Shown one piece after another: positions 9,476-18,912 of a DNA stretch of 64,000 bases; position 1 is the stretch's first letter; every line of letters begins with the position of its first letter. The notes under the pieces are model-generated. The model saw only the letters and a list, made by a program, of their open reading frames with translations, searched no databases and was not told the DNA's origin. Source of the stretch: Bacillota bacterium (lineage in GTDB: Bacteria; Bacillota; Clostridia; Christensenellales; Borkfalkiaceae); assembly GCA_003343995.1 (NCBI GenBank), contig QAKE01000042.1, positions 8,932 through 72,931 of the forward strand, read 5' to 3'. A program made the position numbers and the translations under genes.

Positions 9476-11380
9476 ATGAAATTAGGCAAAAAGACGAACA
9501 ACGAAACGCCGCAGACAGCGGCAAAACCGGCTCAGGCGCACGGCGACGGCGGCAGACAGGCAAAAAACGCGGGAAAGCCCGCGCCCGCCGCGCGGCAGAA
9601 ACAGGCGGCGCCGCGCAAGGCCGCGCCCAAACAGAACGAGGCGCGCGGTTTGCAGCAAAAACAGATAAACAATCGGCAAAAACCCGTGCCGGCGAAAACC
9701 GAACCGGCGCAGGAAACGCAGGCAAAGGCGAAAAATAACGCCAAAAGCCTGAAGATCCGCTTTCTCGGCGGCGTGGGGGAAATCGGCAAGAACATGACGG
9801 CGTTCGAGTACGGCAAGGACATCATCGTCGTGGACGCGGGGCTTTCTTTCCCCTCGGACGACATGCCGGGCATCGACCTCGTTATCCCCGACATCACCTA
9901 TCTCGAGGAAAACAAATCGCGCATCAAGGGCATCGTGCTCACGCACGGGCACGAGGATCACATCGGCGGACTGCCCTACCTGCTGAAGGAAATTTCCGCG
10001 CCGGTATTCGGCACGAAGCTCACCTTAACGCTCGCGGAGAACAAACTCGCGGAGCATCGGCTGAACAACGTCAATCTCAACTGCGTAAAGGCGGGCAGCG
10101 TGATAAAGCTGGGCTGTTTTTCGGTGGAATTTATCAACGTGAACCACTCCATCGCGGGGGCGGTGGCGCTCGCCGTCACGACGCCCGTCGGCGTGGTGTT
10201 CCATTCGGGCGATTATAAAATCGACTTTACGCCCATCAACGGCGATTACATGGACTTGACGCGCATTGCGGAAATCGGTAAAAAGGGCGTGCTGCTTTTG
10301 ATGGCGGAATCCACCAACGTGGAACGCGCGGGTTATACCATGAGCGAAAAGGTGGTGGGGGAAACGCTCGATCACGTGTTCGGCGACAATACCGACAGGC
10401 GGCTGATTATCGCGACTTTCGCCTCCAACGTGCACCGCTTGCAGCAAATTCTCGATCTGGCGGTAAAGTATCGCAGAAAGGTGGTCTTTTCCGGCAGAAG
10501 CATGATTAACGTCGCGGAGGCGGCGTCTAAAATCGGGGAGCTGAAAATTCCCGAAAACATCATCGTGGACGTGGAAAAACTCAAAAATTTCCGCGATAAC
10601 GAAATCCTCATCATCTCCACCGGCTCGCAGGGCGAACCGATGAGCGCGCTCACCCGCATGGCGAGCGGCGAATTCAATAAGGTAACCATCGGCGCGAACG
10701 ACACCATCGTCATCAGCGCCAGCCCCATACCGGGCAACGAGAAGATGATTTACGGCGTCATCAACAACCTTTACAGAAAGGGCGCGGAAGTCATTTACGA
10801 GAGTTTGGAGCCCATTCACGTTTCCGGCCACGCCTGCCAAGGGGAAATCAAGGTGCTTCACTCGCTCGTGAAACCGAAGTTTTTCATTCCCGTGCACGGG
10901 GAGTACCGCCACCTGAAAAAGCACGCGCGCCTCGCCGTGGAGATGGGGCTGAAAAAGAGCAACGTTCTCATCGCCGATATCGGCAACACGGTGGAGCTCA
11001 CCTCCAAAACCATGACCTTCGGGGAAAACTTCCCCTCGGGCGCGCGGCTGGTGGACGGGCTGGGCATCGACGGCTCGGAAAGCGTCGTGTTAAAGGACAG
11101 AATACACCTTTCGGAGGACGGGCTGCTCGTCGTGGTCGTCGGCTTTTCCGAGGAGGGCAGGGCGGTCTGCACCGACATCATCAACCGCGGCATACTGCTC
11201 GACGATAAGCTGATGGAGGAAATCCGCCAGAACGTCAACGCCACGCTCACGCATCTCGACGTCAAGGCGGGGGGCGACAAGGCGGCCGTGAAAAACGCCG
11301 TGCGGCGCGGCATCAAAAACCACCTGTTCAGAAGAACCAAGAAAAATCCGATGATTCTACCCATTATCATGGACATATGA
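9476..11380 (+). CDS. rnj: Ribonuclease J with a long basic N-terminal extension
   Basis: 634 residues. The catalytic metallo-beta-lactamase/beta-CASP core starts near residue 92 (KIRFLGGVGEIGKNM). It has the metal-binding motif THGHEDHIGG, HSGDYKID, and the C-terminal HVSGHACQGE and HGEYRHLKKHA motifs. RNase J is the 5'-3' exo/endoribonuclease for mRNA turnover and rRNA maturation. Residues 1-91 are low-complexity and rich in K, Q, A, P and N, probably disordered, and are absent from the standard approximately 555-residue enzymes. The stop codon overlaps the ATG of the next gene (ATGA), so translation of the tRNA-modification genes is coupled to it. Confidence 0.95.
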   Translation: MKLGKKTNNETPQTAAKPAQAHGDGGRQAKNAGKPAPAARQKQAAPRKAAPKQNEARGLQQKQINNRQKPVPAKTEPAQETQAKAKNNAKSLKIRFLGGVGEIGKNMTAFEYGKDIIVVDAGLSFPSDDMPGIDLVIPDITYLEENKSRIKGIVLTHGHEDHIGGLPYLLKEISAPVFGTKLTLTLAENKLAEHRLNNVNLNCVKAGSVIKLGCFSVEFINVNHSIAGAVALAVTTPVGVVFHSGDYKIDFTPINGDYMDLTRIAEIGKKGVLLLMAESTNVERAGYTMSEKVVGETLDHVFGDNTDRRLIIATFASNVHRLQQILDLAVKYRRKVVFSGRSMINVAEAASKIGELKIPENIIVDVEKLKNFRDNEILIISTGSQGEPMSALTRMASGEFNKVTIGANDTIVISASPIPGNEKMIYGVINNLYRKGAEVIYESLEPIHVSGHACQGEIKVLHSLVKPKFFIPVHGEYRHLKKHARLAVEMGLKKSNVLIADIGNTVELTSKTMTFGENFPSGARLVDGLGIDGSESVVLKDRIHLSEDGLLVVVVGFSEEGRAVCTDIINRGILLDDKLMEEIRQNVNATLTHLDVKAGGDKAAVKNAVRRGIKNHLFRRTKKNPMILPIIMDI

Positions 11381-11961
11381 TAAACGGCGAATTTATCCGC
11401 CTGCGCGCCGCGGCGAAAGCCGAGGGCATTCCCACGATACGGGACAAAACGCTGGAAGTTCTGCTTGCGGAGCTGTCCGCGTTGCAACCGGAAAAAATTC
11501 TGGAAATCGGCGCGGCGGTGGGCGTTTCCGGCGCGGCGATGCTGCTTGCCGCAAGGAACGCGAAACTCGTTACGATAGAAAAGAACCCCGATTTTGCCGA
11601 ACGCGCCCGCGAAACCTTCCGCACTCTCGGCTTGGAAAAGCGCGCGACGGTGTTCGAGGGGGACGCCGACGAAATCGTGCCGCAGCTTTCCGGCGCGTAC
11701 GATTTTATCTTTCTCGACGGGCCGAAGGGGCGGTACCTTTCCTATCTGCCCGATTTGAAAGGGCTGCTGAAGGTCGGCGGGGTGCTCTTTGCCGACGATA
11801 TTTCGTTGAAATATTACGGTTTGAAACACACCGAGCACCGAAATCGCACGGCGCGGGTAAACATGGAGCGCTTTATCGCCGCCGTTCGGGCGGACGCGGA
11901 TTTTTCCGTACGGTTTTTCGAGGAAGAGGACGGCGCGCTCATCGCAAAGAAATTGAAATGA
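11377..11961 (+). CDS. trmR: O-methyltransferase, probable tRNA 5-hydroxyuridine methyltransferase TrmR
   Basis: 194 residues with the SAM-binding motif EIGAAVGVSGAAM and the metal/catalytic FLDGPKGRYLSYL of the class I, COMT-like YrrM family. In Bacillus subtilis TrmR (YrrM) methylates ho5U34 to mo5U in tRNA and is encoded beside U32-family TrhP proteins. The gene here is followed, with an ATGA overlap, by such a U32 protein, which supports the same role. A general catechol-type O-methyltransferase cannot be excluded from sequence alone. Confidence 0.85.
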   Translation: MINGEFIRLRAAAKAEGIPTIRDKTLEVLLAELSALQPEKILEIGAAVGVSGAAMLLAARNAKLVTIEKNPDFAERARETFRTLGLEKRATVFEGDADEIVPQLSGAYDFIFLDGPKGRYLSYLPDLKGLLKVGGVLFADDISLKYYGLKHTEHRNRTARVNMERFIAAVRADADFSVRFFEEEDGALIAKKLK

Positions 11962-13172
11962 AACGTTTGGAACTGCTCGCCCCCGCGGGCGATTTTGAAA
12001 AACTGAAAACCGCCCTTTATTTCGGCGCGGACGCGGTGTACGTCGGCGGAAAAAGCCTGACGCTGCGCGCCTTTGCCGGAAATTTCGACGACGCGGAAAT
12101 GGAACGCGCGGTGAAATACACCCACGAAAGGGGAAAGAAACTCTACGTCGCCGTCAACATTCTGGCGCGCAACGCCGATTTGGGCGAGGCGGCGGATTAT
12201 TTCGCGTTTTTGCAGAGCGTCGGCGCGGACGGCGTCATCGTTTCCGACATCGGGCTGATGAACGTGTTAAAGCGCGTCGCGCCGCGCCTGCCGCTGCATG
12301 TGTCCACCCAAACGAGCGCGCTCAACGCGGAAACGGTGAAGTTTTACGCCGATTTCGGCGCCCGCCGCGTGGTGCTCGCGCGGGAACTTTCCTTAAAGGA
12401 AATCGCCGAGATCCACGCCGCCGTGCCGCAAACGGAAATCGAGGCGTTCGCCCACGGCGCGATGTGCATCGCGTACAGCGGCAGATGCCTTTTGAGCAGT
12501 TATCTCAGCGGGCGCGATTCCAACCGCGGCGAATGCGTTCAGCCCTGCCGCTGGTCGTACGAACTGCGCGAAAAGAATACCGCGGGGGAATATCTGCCCA
12601 TAGAGGAGGACGGAAGGGGCACGTATATTCTGAACAGCAAGGACCTCAATATGCTCGATCATCTCGGCGAAATGGCGCAAAGCGGCGTCGTGTCGTTCAA
12701 GGTGGAAGGGCGCATGAAATCGTCCTATTACATCGCCACGGTCATCAACGCCTACCGCCGCGCGCTCGACGCGTACGCCGCGGAAGGCGAACGCTATAAG
12801 GAAAACCCGCTCTATCAGAGCGAACTGAAAAAGACGGCGCACCGCGCTTTTACTTCCGCGTACGCATCGGGGAAGAACGACGACACCGTCAACGCCGCCG
12901 ACTCGCAGAGCCGCGGGGAGAGAACGTTTGCCGCCGCGGTGCTCGGGTACGACGGGGAAAACCGCCGCGCCCTCGTGGAAATGCGCAACCGCTTTAAGAA
13001 AGGCGACGTTCTGGAGGTGCTTTCTCCGAACGAAACGCTCAACGCGAAAATCGCGGTGAAGGGGCTGACCGACGAAGCGGGCAACGCCGTGGAGGACGCC
13101 AAGCTCGTGCAGCAAAAACTGTGGCTTTATACCGATATCAAGCTGAGCGCGGGGGATATTCTCCGCAAGTGA
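11958..13172 (+). CDS. trhP: U32 family protein, probable tRNA 5-hydroxyuridine synthase TrhP
   Basis: 404 residues. Begins MKRLELLAPAGDFEKLK, and the peptidase U32 signature EAFAHGAMCIAYSGRC is followed by GECVQPCRWSYE, giving conserved cysteines likely to bind an Fe-S cluster. This class (YegQ/YrrO) uses prephenate and an Fe-S cluster to hydroxylate U34 of tRNA. The enzyme is often mis-annotated as a collagenase-like protease. Only one U32 gene is present, where B. subtilis has two (yrrN, yrrO). It overlaps trmR by four bases and ends the rnj operon. Confidence 0.88.
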   Translation: MKRLELLAPAGDFEKLKTALYFGADAVYVGGKSLTLRAFAGNFDDAEMERAVKYTHERGKKLYVAVNILARNADLGEAADYFAFLQSVGADGVIVSDIGLMNVLKRVAPRLPLHVSTQTSALNAETVKFYADFGARRVVLARELSLKEIAEIHAAVPQTEIEAFAHGAMCIAYSGRCLLSSYLSGRDSNRGECVQPCRWSYELREKNTAGEYLPIEEDGRGTYILNSKDLNMLDHLGEMAQSGVVSFKVEGRMKSSYYIATVINAYRRALDAYAAEGERYKENPLYQSELKKTAHRAFTSAYASGKNDDTVNAADSQSRGERTFAAAVLGYDGENRRALVEMRNRFKKGDVLEVLSPNETLNAKIAVKGLTDEAGNAVEDAKLVQQKLWLYTDIKLSAGDILRK

Positions 13173-13186
13173 ATATACTATATTTA

Positions 13187-13216
13187 GCGGTCGCTTTGCA
13201 GGCGACCGCTTTTTGT
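13187..13216 (+). terminator. Intrinsic terminator of the rnj-trmR-trhP operon
   Basis: AGCGGTCGC (13187-13195) pairs with GCGACCGCT (13203-13211), 7-nt loop, then TTTT. Confidence 0.9.
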
Positions 13217-13228
13217 TGTGGAAACGCT

Positions 13229-13257
13229 TGAAAAAAATCGAAAAAAGGCGTATAATA
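13229..13257 (+). promoter_or_regulatory. Promoter of the topoisomerase operon
   Basis: TTGAAA (13229-13234), a 17-nt spacer and perfect TATAAT (13252-13257). Confidence 0.8.
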
Positions 13258-13301
13258 TAACGGTATAACGAAAAAGAAACTTTTATGCGGGAGAAATTGC
13301 T

Positions 13302-15254
13302 TTGACGAAAACGTATAATGCCGACGATATTAAAATACTCGAAGGGTTGGACGCCGTTAGAATGCGCCCCGGTATGTACATCGGTTCTACCGGCGTGCGC
13401 GGACTGCATCACATCTTGTGGGAAATCGTGGATAACGCCATCGACGAGGCGGCGAACGGCTTTGCCGATAAAATCGAGGTCATACTCTATCCCGACGGAA
13501 GCGCGTCGGTAGAGGACAACGGGCGGGGGATTCCCACCGACATACACCCCAAACAGGGGGTTTCCGGCGTGGAGGTCGTGTTTACGCAGCTGCATGCCGG
13601 CGGCAAATTCGGGCAGGACGCTTACGGATTTTCCGGCGGTCTGCACGGCGTGGGCGCGTCGGTCACCAACGCCCTTTCCGAATGGCTGGAAGTGAAGGTG
13701 TTCCGCAAAACGGTGTACGAAATGCGCTTTACCTCCTTTTTGGATAAGGCGAGCGGCAAAGTGAAATCGGGCATTCCCGAATATCATTTGAAAGACACCA
13801 AGAAAAAGACCGATAAAACGGGCACGTACGTGCGTTTCAAACCCGATAAAACGGTGTTTGAAACGACGGAGTTTTCCCACGAAACCATCAACCGCCGCTT
13901 AAAGGAGCTCGCCTTTTTGAATAAGGGGCTGAAGATCGTTTTGAAAGATCTGCGCGGGGAGGAAAGCTCCGTCGAATATCAGTACGACGGCGGCATCGTG
14001 GACTTCGTGAAATATCTCAACGAGGGCAAGACCGCGTTGTACGGCGAGCCGCTTTACGCAAAGGAGGAAAAGGACGGCGTCGTCGTGGAATTTTCCCTTC
14101 AGCACACCGACAGCTATACCGAAAGCGTGTTTTCCTTTGTCAACAACATTCCCACGCCCGAGGGCGGCATGCACGAAACGGGATTCCGCGCGGGGCTGAC
14201 CAAGGCGCTCAACGATTTTGCCCGCAAGGAAAATTACCTGAAGGAAAAGGACGCGAACTTCATGGGCGAGGACTTCCGCGAAGGACTGACCGCCATCGTG
14301 TGCGTCAAGCTGAAAAACGTGCAGTTCGAGGGGCAGACGAAAACTAAGCTCGGCAACCCCGAAGTGCGACCCATCGTGGAAAACGTTACGGTGGACAAGT
14401 TCGACGAGCTCAGCCGCAACAAAAAGCTTTCCGACGTGTTCGACAGCGTCATCAAAAAGGCGCAGGCGGCGGCGCGCGTGAGAATCGCCACCCGCAAGGC
14501 GAAGGAGATCGCGCGGGCGAACAAGAGCATCGAGGCGCAGAACCTCGTCGGCAAGCTCGCCGCGTGCTCCGGCAGAAAGCCCGAACTCAACGAGCTCTTC
14601 ATCGTGGAGGGCGATTCGGCGGGCGGCAGCGCCAAGCAGGCGCGCGTAAGGCAGTATCAGGCGATTTTGCCGCTGCGCGGCAAGCCGCTCAACGTGGAAA
14701 AGAAAAAGCTCGACCAGATTTTGCAGAACGAGGAAATCCGCACGATCATCAGCGCTTTGGGCGCGGGGATCGGCAACGATTTCGATCTGGAAGATCTGCG
14801 CTATCATAAAGTCATCATTTTATCCGACGCCGATCAGGACGGCGCGCACATCCGCGCGATCCTGCTCACGTTTTTCTTCCGCTACATGCGCGAGCTCGTC
14901 AACAACGGGCACGTGTATATCGGCATGCCGCCCCTTTACAAGGTGTATAAAAAGGACGTTTTCGAGTACGCTTACGACGATAACGAACTGCAAAAAGCCA
15001 TCGATAAGGTGGGGCGCGGCTATCAGATCCAGCGCTATAAAGGACTCGGCGAAATGGATCCCGAACAGCTTTGGGATACCACGATGAATCCTGCCACCCG
15101 CTCGTTGATGCAGGTGACGGTGGAGGACGCCGCCGAGGCGGAAAAGATGATCACCGTTTTGATGGGCGATCATATCGAGGACAGAAAGAGATACATTCAG
15201 ACTTACGCCAACTTCAATAAGGAAGACTCCTTTATCAAAGAAGTGACGAAGTAA
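13302..15254 (+). CDS. parE: Type II topoisomerase ATPase subunit (ParE/GyrB family)
   Basis: 650 residues from a TTG start, set by GGGAG at 13289-13293 eight bases upstream. GHKL ATPase motifs: EIVDNAIDEA, VEDNGRGIP, FSGGLHGVGASVTNALS. TOPRIM motifs: FIVEGDSAGGSA, PLRGKPLNVEK and the Mg-binding DADQDGAHI. Together with the next gene it forms an A2B2 enzyme that passes DNA duplexes through each other using ATP. The partner lacks a GyrA box, so I favour topoisomerase IV over gyrase. A six-codon open frame (13285-13305) starting ATG precedes it and ends in TTGA, overlapping the TTG start. Confidence 0.9.
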   Translation: MTKTYNADDIKILEGLDAVRMRPGMYIGSTGVRGLHHILWEIVDNAIDEAANGFADKIEVILYPDGSASVEDNGRGIPTDIHPKQGVSGVEVVFTQLHAGGKFGQDAYGFSGGLHGVGASVTNALSEWLEVKVFRKTVYEMRFTSFLDKASGKVKSGIPEYHLKDTKKKTDKTGTYVRFKPDKTVFETTEFSHETINRRLKELAFLNKGLKIVLKDLRGEESSVEYQYDGGIVDFVKYLNEGKTALYGEPLYAKEEKDGVVVEFSLQHTDSYTESVFSFVNNIPTPEGGMHETGFRAGLTKALNDFARKENYLKEKDANFMGEDFREGLTAIVCVKLKNVQFEGQTKTKLGNPEVRPIVENVTVDKFDELSRNKKLSDVFDSVIKKAQAAARVRIATRKAKEIARANKSIEAQNLVGKLAACSGRKPELNELFIVEGDSAGGSAKQARVRQYQAILPLRGKPLNVEKKKLDQILQNEEIRTIISALGAGIGNDFDLEDLRYHKVIILSDADQDGAHIRAILLTFFFRYMRELVNNGHVYIGMPPLYKVYKKDVFEYAYDDNELQKAIDKVGRGYQIQRYKGLGEMDPEQLWDTTMNPATRSLMQVTVEDAAEAEKMITVLMGDHIEDRKRYIQTYANFNKEDSFIKEVTK

Positions 15255-15266
15255 ACGGGGTAAACG

Positions 15267-17666
15267 ATGGAAACGAAAAAGAACAGCATTATACAAAGCT
15301 CTCTCGACGAAGTGCTGCATAACTCTATGATGCCCTACGCGGAGCACGTCATTTTAGACCGCGCCCTGCCGCGGGTGGAGGACGGGCTCAAGCCCGTGCA
15401 GCGCCGCATTTTATACACCATGTACGAAATGGGTTTAACCCCCGACAAGCCGCACAGAAAGTGCGCGAAAATCGTGGGGGACTGCCTCGGCAAATATCAT
15501 CCGCACGGCGATACCTCCGTTTACGACGCGCTGGTGAGAATGGCGCAGGATTTCAATATGCGCATGCCCCTCGTCAACGGTCACGGCAACTTCGGAACGG
15601 TGGACGGCGACAGCGCGGCGGCGTACCGCTACACCGAAGCGCGCCTCGAGGAGCTCGCTTTGGAGCTTTTAAGGGACATCGACAAGGAAACGGTGGACTA
15701 CGCCCTCAACTTCGACGACAGCATGATGGAACCCACCACCCTGCCGGGCAGATACCCGAACCTTCTCGTCAACGGCGCGAGCGGCATCGCGGTGGGGCTG
15801 GCGACAAACATTCCGCCGCATAACCTCGCGGAGGTTATCGACGGTACGATCGCGTATATCGACAACCCGAAAATGCCCTTAAAGGAGATGATGAAGCACA
15901 TCAAAGGACCGGATTTCCCCACCGGCGGCTTTATCATCGCGGGGGAAGAGCTGGAAACGGCGTACCGCACGGGCAGGGGCAAGATCCGCGTGCGCGCAAA
16001 AATCGGCGTGGAAAAGGACGGCGATAAAAAGAGCCTCATCGTTTCCGAACTGCCTTATCAGATCAACAAAGCAAACCTCCTGAAAAAGATCGTGGATTTA
16101 AAGGAGGATAAAAAGGATACGTTTGCCGGCATCGCCGACGTGGTGGACGAATCGGACCGCCACGGCATGCGCGCCGTTATCAAGCTCAAAAAGGACGCGG
16201 ACGAGAAAAAAACGCTCGCTTTGCTCTATAAATACACCGACCTCGAATGTACCTTCGGCATCAACATGGTGGCGATCGCCGGCGGTAAGCCCCGCCAGAT
16301 GGCGCTCCTCGAAATCATCGATTACTACGTCAACTATCAGCGCGAAGTGGTGCTGCGCCGCAGTAAATACGATCTGGAAAAGGCGAAGGAGCGCGCGCAT
16401 ATCTTAGAGGGCTTGATCATCGCCGTAAAGAATATCGACGAGGTCATCAAAATCATCAAAAAATCTGCGAACACCAACGAAGCGCGGCTCAACTTGCGCG
16501 CGCGCTTCAAGCTTTCGGAAATTCAGGCGTCCGCCGTGCTCGATTTGCGGCTCGCGCGGCTCACCAAGCTGGAAATCACCAAGCTGGAAGAAGAGCTCGC
16601 CGCGCTGAAGGAGCTTATCGCAAAGCTCACCGCCATCATCGGCAGCAAAAAGCTGCAGATGGAAGTGGTGAAGGAGGAGCTTTCCCAAATCCGCCGCAAG
16701 TATAAGGATAACCGCCGCAGCGCCATCGTCGGCAGCGAAAATTCCGTCAAGGTGGAACTGAGCGAGCAGGAGAAAATTTCCAAAAACTACGTCGTCGCGT
16801 ATACCCTCGGCGGCGCCTTCAAAAAGATGCCCGAAAAAAATTACCGCATGAGCGACAAGGCGGTGGGCGGACTAGCGTTTGCCGATATCGTCAAACTGAA
16901 GCTCGCGGCGGAAAGCGATAAAACCTTCCTCGCGTTCACGAATTTCGGCAACGCCTTCAAAATCGATTTGGAAATCGCCCCCGAAAGCCGTTTCCGCGAT
17001 AAGGGCTATAAATTCACCGATATCGCCAAAGACGCCGTAAAGGGCGAATACCCCGTGGCGTTCTTCTCCTACGATAAACTGCCCGAGGGCGCATTGCTCT
17101 TTTACACGAAAAACGGCATGGTCAAAAAGACCTCTTGGGCGGAATACGACATCATCAAATCGTATTATCAGGCGATCAAGCTGAAAGAGGGAGACGAACT
17201 CGTCAAGGTGGAGGAGGATAAACCGGAAACCACCCTCGCGTTCATCACCAAGGACGGCTTGTGCCTCAACGCCTTAAAGGACGATCTGCCCGAGCAGGGC
17301 AGGGTTGCCGGCGGCGTGAAGGGCGTAAACCTCGCCGACGGCGACGAAATCGTTTGGCAGGGGCAGGCGGAAGATTCCGGCGAATTTATCGTGATCACGA
17401 GCGGCGGCTGTTTCAAACGGGTGATCTCCGCCGACATCGAGCCGATGGCGCGCTACCGCAAGGGCGTGAAGATCTGCGCGCTCGACGGCGAATGCGTGGT
17501 GTACGGCGGGTTCGTGCAGGAGCCCTTCTCCGTCGCGGTGCTGGAAGGGGAAAACGCCTTCGAGCTGAGCACGGAGGAAATCTCCATCGAAAGCCGTACC
17601 AGCAAGGGCAAAACGCTGAAAAATGAACACAAAAAGTGCAAGCCTACGGGCGCGGTGGAGCTTTGA
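15267..17666 (+). CDS. parC: Type II topoisomerase DNA-cleaving subunit (ParC/GyrA family)
   Basis: 799 residues. The winged-helix domain has the catalytic Tyr in AAAYRYTEARLEE. The quinolone-pocket segment reads HPHGDTSVYDALVRMAQ, with Thr where GyrA has Ser83 and Asp kept at the Asp87 position. A coiled-coil tower with the ASAVLDLRLARLTKLE segment follows, then a beta-pinwheel C-terminal domain. The canonical GyrA box (QRRGGKG) is absent; the nearest segment is GRVAGGVKGVNL. That favours a decatenating topoisomerase IV-type enzyme. It starts 12 nt after parE with its own ribosome binding site. Confidence 0.9.
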   Translation: METKKNSIIQSSLDEVLHNSMMPYAEHVILDRALPRVEDGLKPVQRRILYTMYEMGLTPDKPHRKCAKIVGDCLGKYHPHGDTSVYDALVRMAQDFNMRMPLVNGHGNFGTVDGDSAAAYRYTEARLEELALELLRDIDKETVDYALNFDDSMMEPTTLPGRYPNLLVNGASGIAVGLATNIPPHNLAEVIDGTIAYIDNPKMPLKEMMKHIKGPDFPTGGFIIAGEELETAYRTGRGKIRVRAKIGVEKDGDKKSLIVSELPYQINKANLLKKIVDLKEDKKDTFAGIADVVDESDRHGMRAVIKLKKDADEKKTLALLYKYTDLECTFGINMVAIAGGKPRQMALLEIIDYYVNYQREVVLRRSKYDLEKAKERAHILEGLIIAVKNIDEVIKIIKKSANTNEARLNLRARFKLSEIQASAVLDLRLARLTKLEITKLEEELAALKELIAKLTAIIGSKKLQMEVVKEELSQIRRKYKDNRRSAIVGSENSVKVELSEQEKISKNYVVAYTLGGAFKKMPEKNYRMSDKAVGGLAFADIVKLKLAAESDKTFLAFTNFGNAFKIDLEIAPESRFRDKGYKFTDIAKDAVKGEYPVAFFSYDKLPEGALLFYTKNGMVKKTSWAEYDIIKSYYQAIKLKEGDELVKVEEDKPETTLAFITKDGLCLNALKDDLPEQGRVAGGVKGVNLADGDEIVWQGQAEDSGEFIVITSGGCFKRVISADIEPMARYRKGVKICALDGECVVYGGFVQEPFSVAVLEGENAFELSTEEISIESRTSKGKTLKNEHKKCKPTGAVEL

Positions 17667-17667
17667 T

Positions 17668-18459
17668 ATGGAGTTGAAGGAACTTGTAAAACGGGCAAAA
17701 ACCTTTCTGTTGGATCTCGACGGAACGGTGTATGTGGAAGGTACGCTCATCGGCGATATGAAAAACACCCTCGCCGCGCTGCGCGCAAACGGAAAGCGCC
17801 TCGTCTATCTCACGAACAATTCCTCCAAAACGAAGGAGGATTACGTCGCGCGGCTTTCCGCTTTGGGCATTTACTGCGAAAACGACGCCGTTTATACGTC
17901 GGGGGACGCCACCGTCGCCTTTTTGAAACGGCATTACGCCGGCAAGCGGGCGTACGTCGTCGGCACCGAAAGGGTGAAAAAGAGCTTTTCCGACGCGGGA
18001 ATCGTTTTGGACGGGGAAAATCCCGAAGTGCTGGTGCTGACCTACGATACGGAAATCGATTACGAAAAGATTTCCAAAACCGCGTTGTTTTTAAAGCGCG
18101 GGCTGCCGTATATCGCCACGCACCCCGATATCAACTGCCCCGCGAAGCTTGTGGATCTGCCCGATATCGGCAGTTATATCAAGATGTTCGAAACGTCTGC
18201 GGGCAGAGTGCCCGACGCCGTCGTCGGCAAGCCCTACCGCTATATGGGCGAGGGGGTGAAGGAGCTTACGGGGCATAGCGGAAACGAGCTCGTCATGGTG
18301 GGCGACAGACTGTACACCGATATCGCGTTCGGCGCAAACAACGGCTTTTCCTCCCTGTTGGTGCTGAGCGGGGAAACGACGGAAGAAATGTATCGCGTCA
18401 GCGAAATAAAGGCGAGCGCCGTTTTGCCGTCGCTCAACGAAATCGTAAAATATCTGTGA
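17668..18459 (+). CDS. HAD-superfamily IIA sugar/nucleotide phosphatase (NagD/PGP-like)
   Basis: 263 residues from ATG 17668, one base after the parC stop; the frame runs 45 nt upstream into parC but without a ribosome binding site. HAD motif I is LLDLDGTVYVEG, motif II lies in LTNNSSKT, and motif IV is VMVGDRLYTDIAFGANN. The type IIA cap lies between motifs II and III (about 70-180). NagD-like members dephosphorylate small sugar phosphates, nucleoside monophosphates or phosphoglycolate; the substrate here cannot be read from sequence. It is likely cotranscribed with the topoisomerase genes. Confidence 0.9.
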   Translation: MELKELVKRAKTFLLDLDGTVYVEGTLIGDMKNTLAALRANGKRLVYLTNNSSKTKEDYVARLSALGIYCENDAVYTSGDATVAFLKRHYAGKRAYVVGTERVKKSFSDAGIVLDGENPEVLVLTYDTEIDYEKISKTALFLKRGLPYIATHPDINCPAKLVDLPDIGSYIKMFETSAGRVPDAVVGKPYRYMGEGVKELTGHSGNELVMVGDRLYTDIAFGANNGFSSLLVLSGETTEEMYRVSEIKASAVLPSLNEIVKYL

Positions 18460-18469
18460 GGCGCATCCG

Positions 18470-18811
18470 ATGAATAAGGTGAAAATCACCGTTTTAAAAA
18501 CCACGTTCGACAAGGAACTTGCCGATGAATACGGGGTAGAGGGAATTTCTTCCTGCCCGATGCTGCGGGAAGGTCAGGTCTTTTACGCCGATTACGCTAA
18601 ACCCGAAGGTTTTTGCGACGAAGCATGGAAGGCGATTTATCAATATGTATTCGCTCTTTCCCACGGCGTTAAGAATTTGTTTTATTTCGGAGACTGGATT
18701 AAGGAAAAGGGGGTTGCGATTTGCAGTTGCAACGACGGATTGCGTCCTGTTATATTCAAACTTGAGGCGACGGACGCCGTTTCCGAAATCGATTACGTTC
18801 CCGTTCGATGA
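18470..18811 (+). CDS. TIGR04076 family protein
   Basis: 113 residues. The pattern is that of the TIGR04076 family: KVKITVLKTTF at the start, a central SSCPMLREGQVF and the C-terminal ICSCNDGLRPVIFKLE with paired cysteines. These small Cys-containing proteins of anaerobes have no established function; a metal or redox role is only a guess from the cysteines. It lies 10 nt after the HAD gene and is probably cotranscribed. Confidence 0.8.
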   Translation: MNKVKITVLKTTFDKELADEYGVEGISSCPMLREGQVFYADYAKPEGFCDEAWKAIYQYVFALSHGVKNLFYFGDWIKEKGVAICSCNDGLRPVIFKLEATDAVSEIDYVPVR

Positions 18812-18854
18812 ATTGAGGGAACAAAAAAATTCATACTTTTTCATGTAGAATTTT

Positions 18855-18883
18855 TTGACAAATCTTTATAAATCATATACAAT
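18855..18883 (+). promoter_or_regulatory. Promoter of the rhamnose operon
   Basis: Perfect TTGACA (18855-18860), a 17-nt spacer and TACAAT (18878-18883), 29 nt before rhaB. No rhamnose regulator gene is adjacent, so control must come from elsewhere. Confidence 0.8.
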
Positions 18884-18912
18884 AGAAGTCGTTAAAACAA
18901 GGCGGGCATACA

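Noticed and set aside
12393..13880. 495-codon minus-strand frame across trhP and parE
   Set aside because: It spans two well-defined plus-strand genes and the terminator and promoter between them; composition is typical of an antisense shadow.
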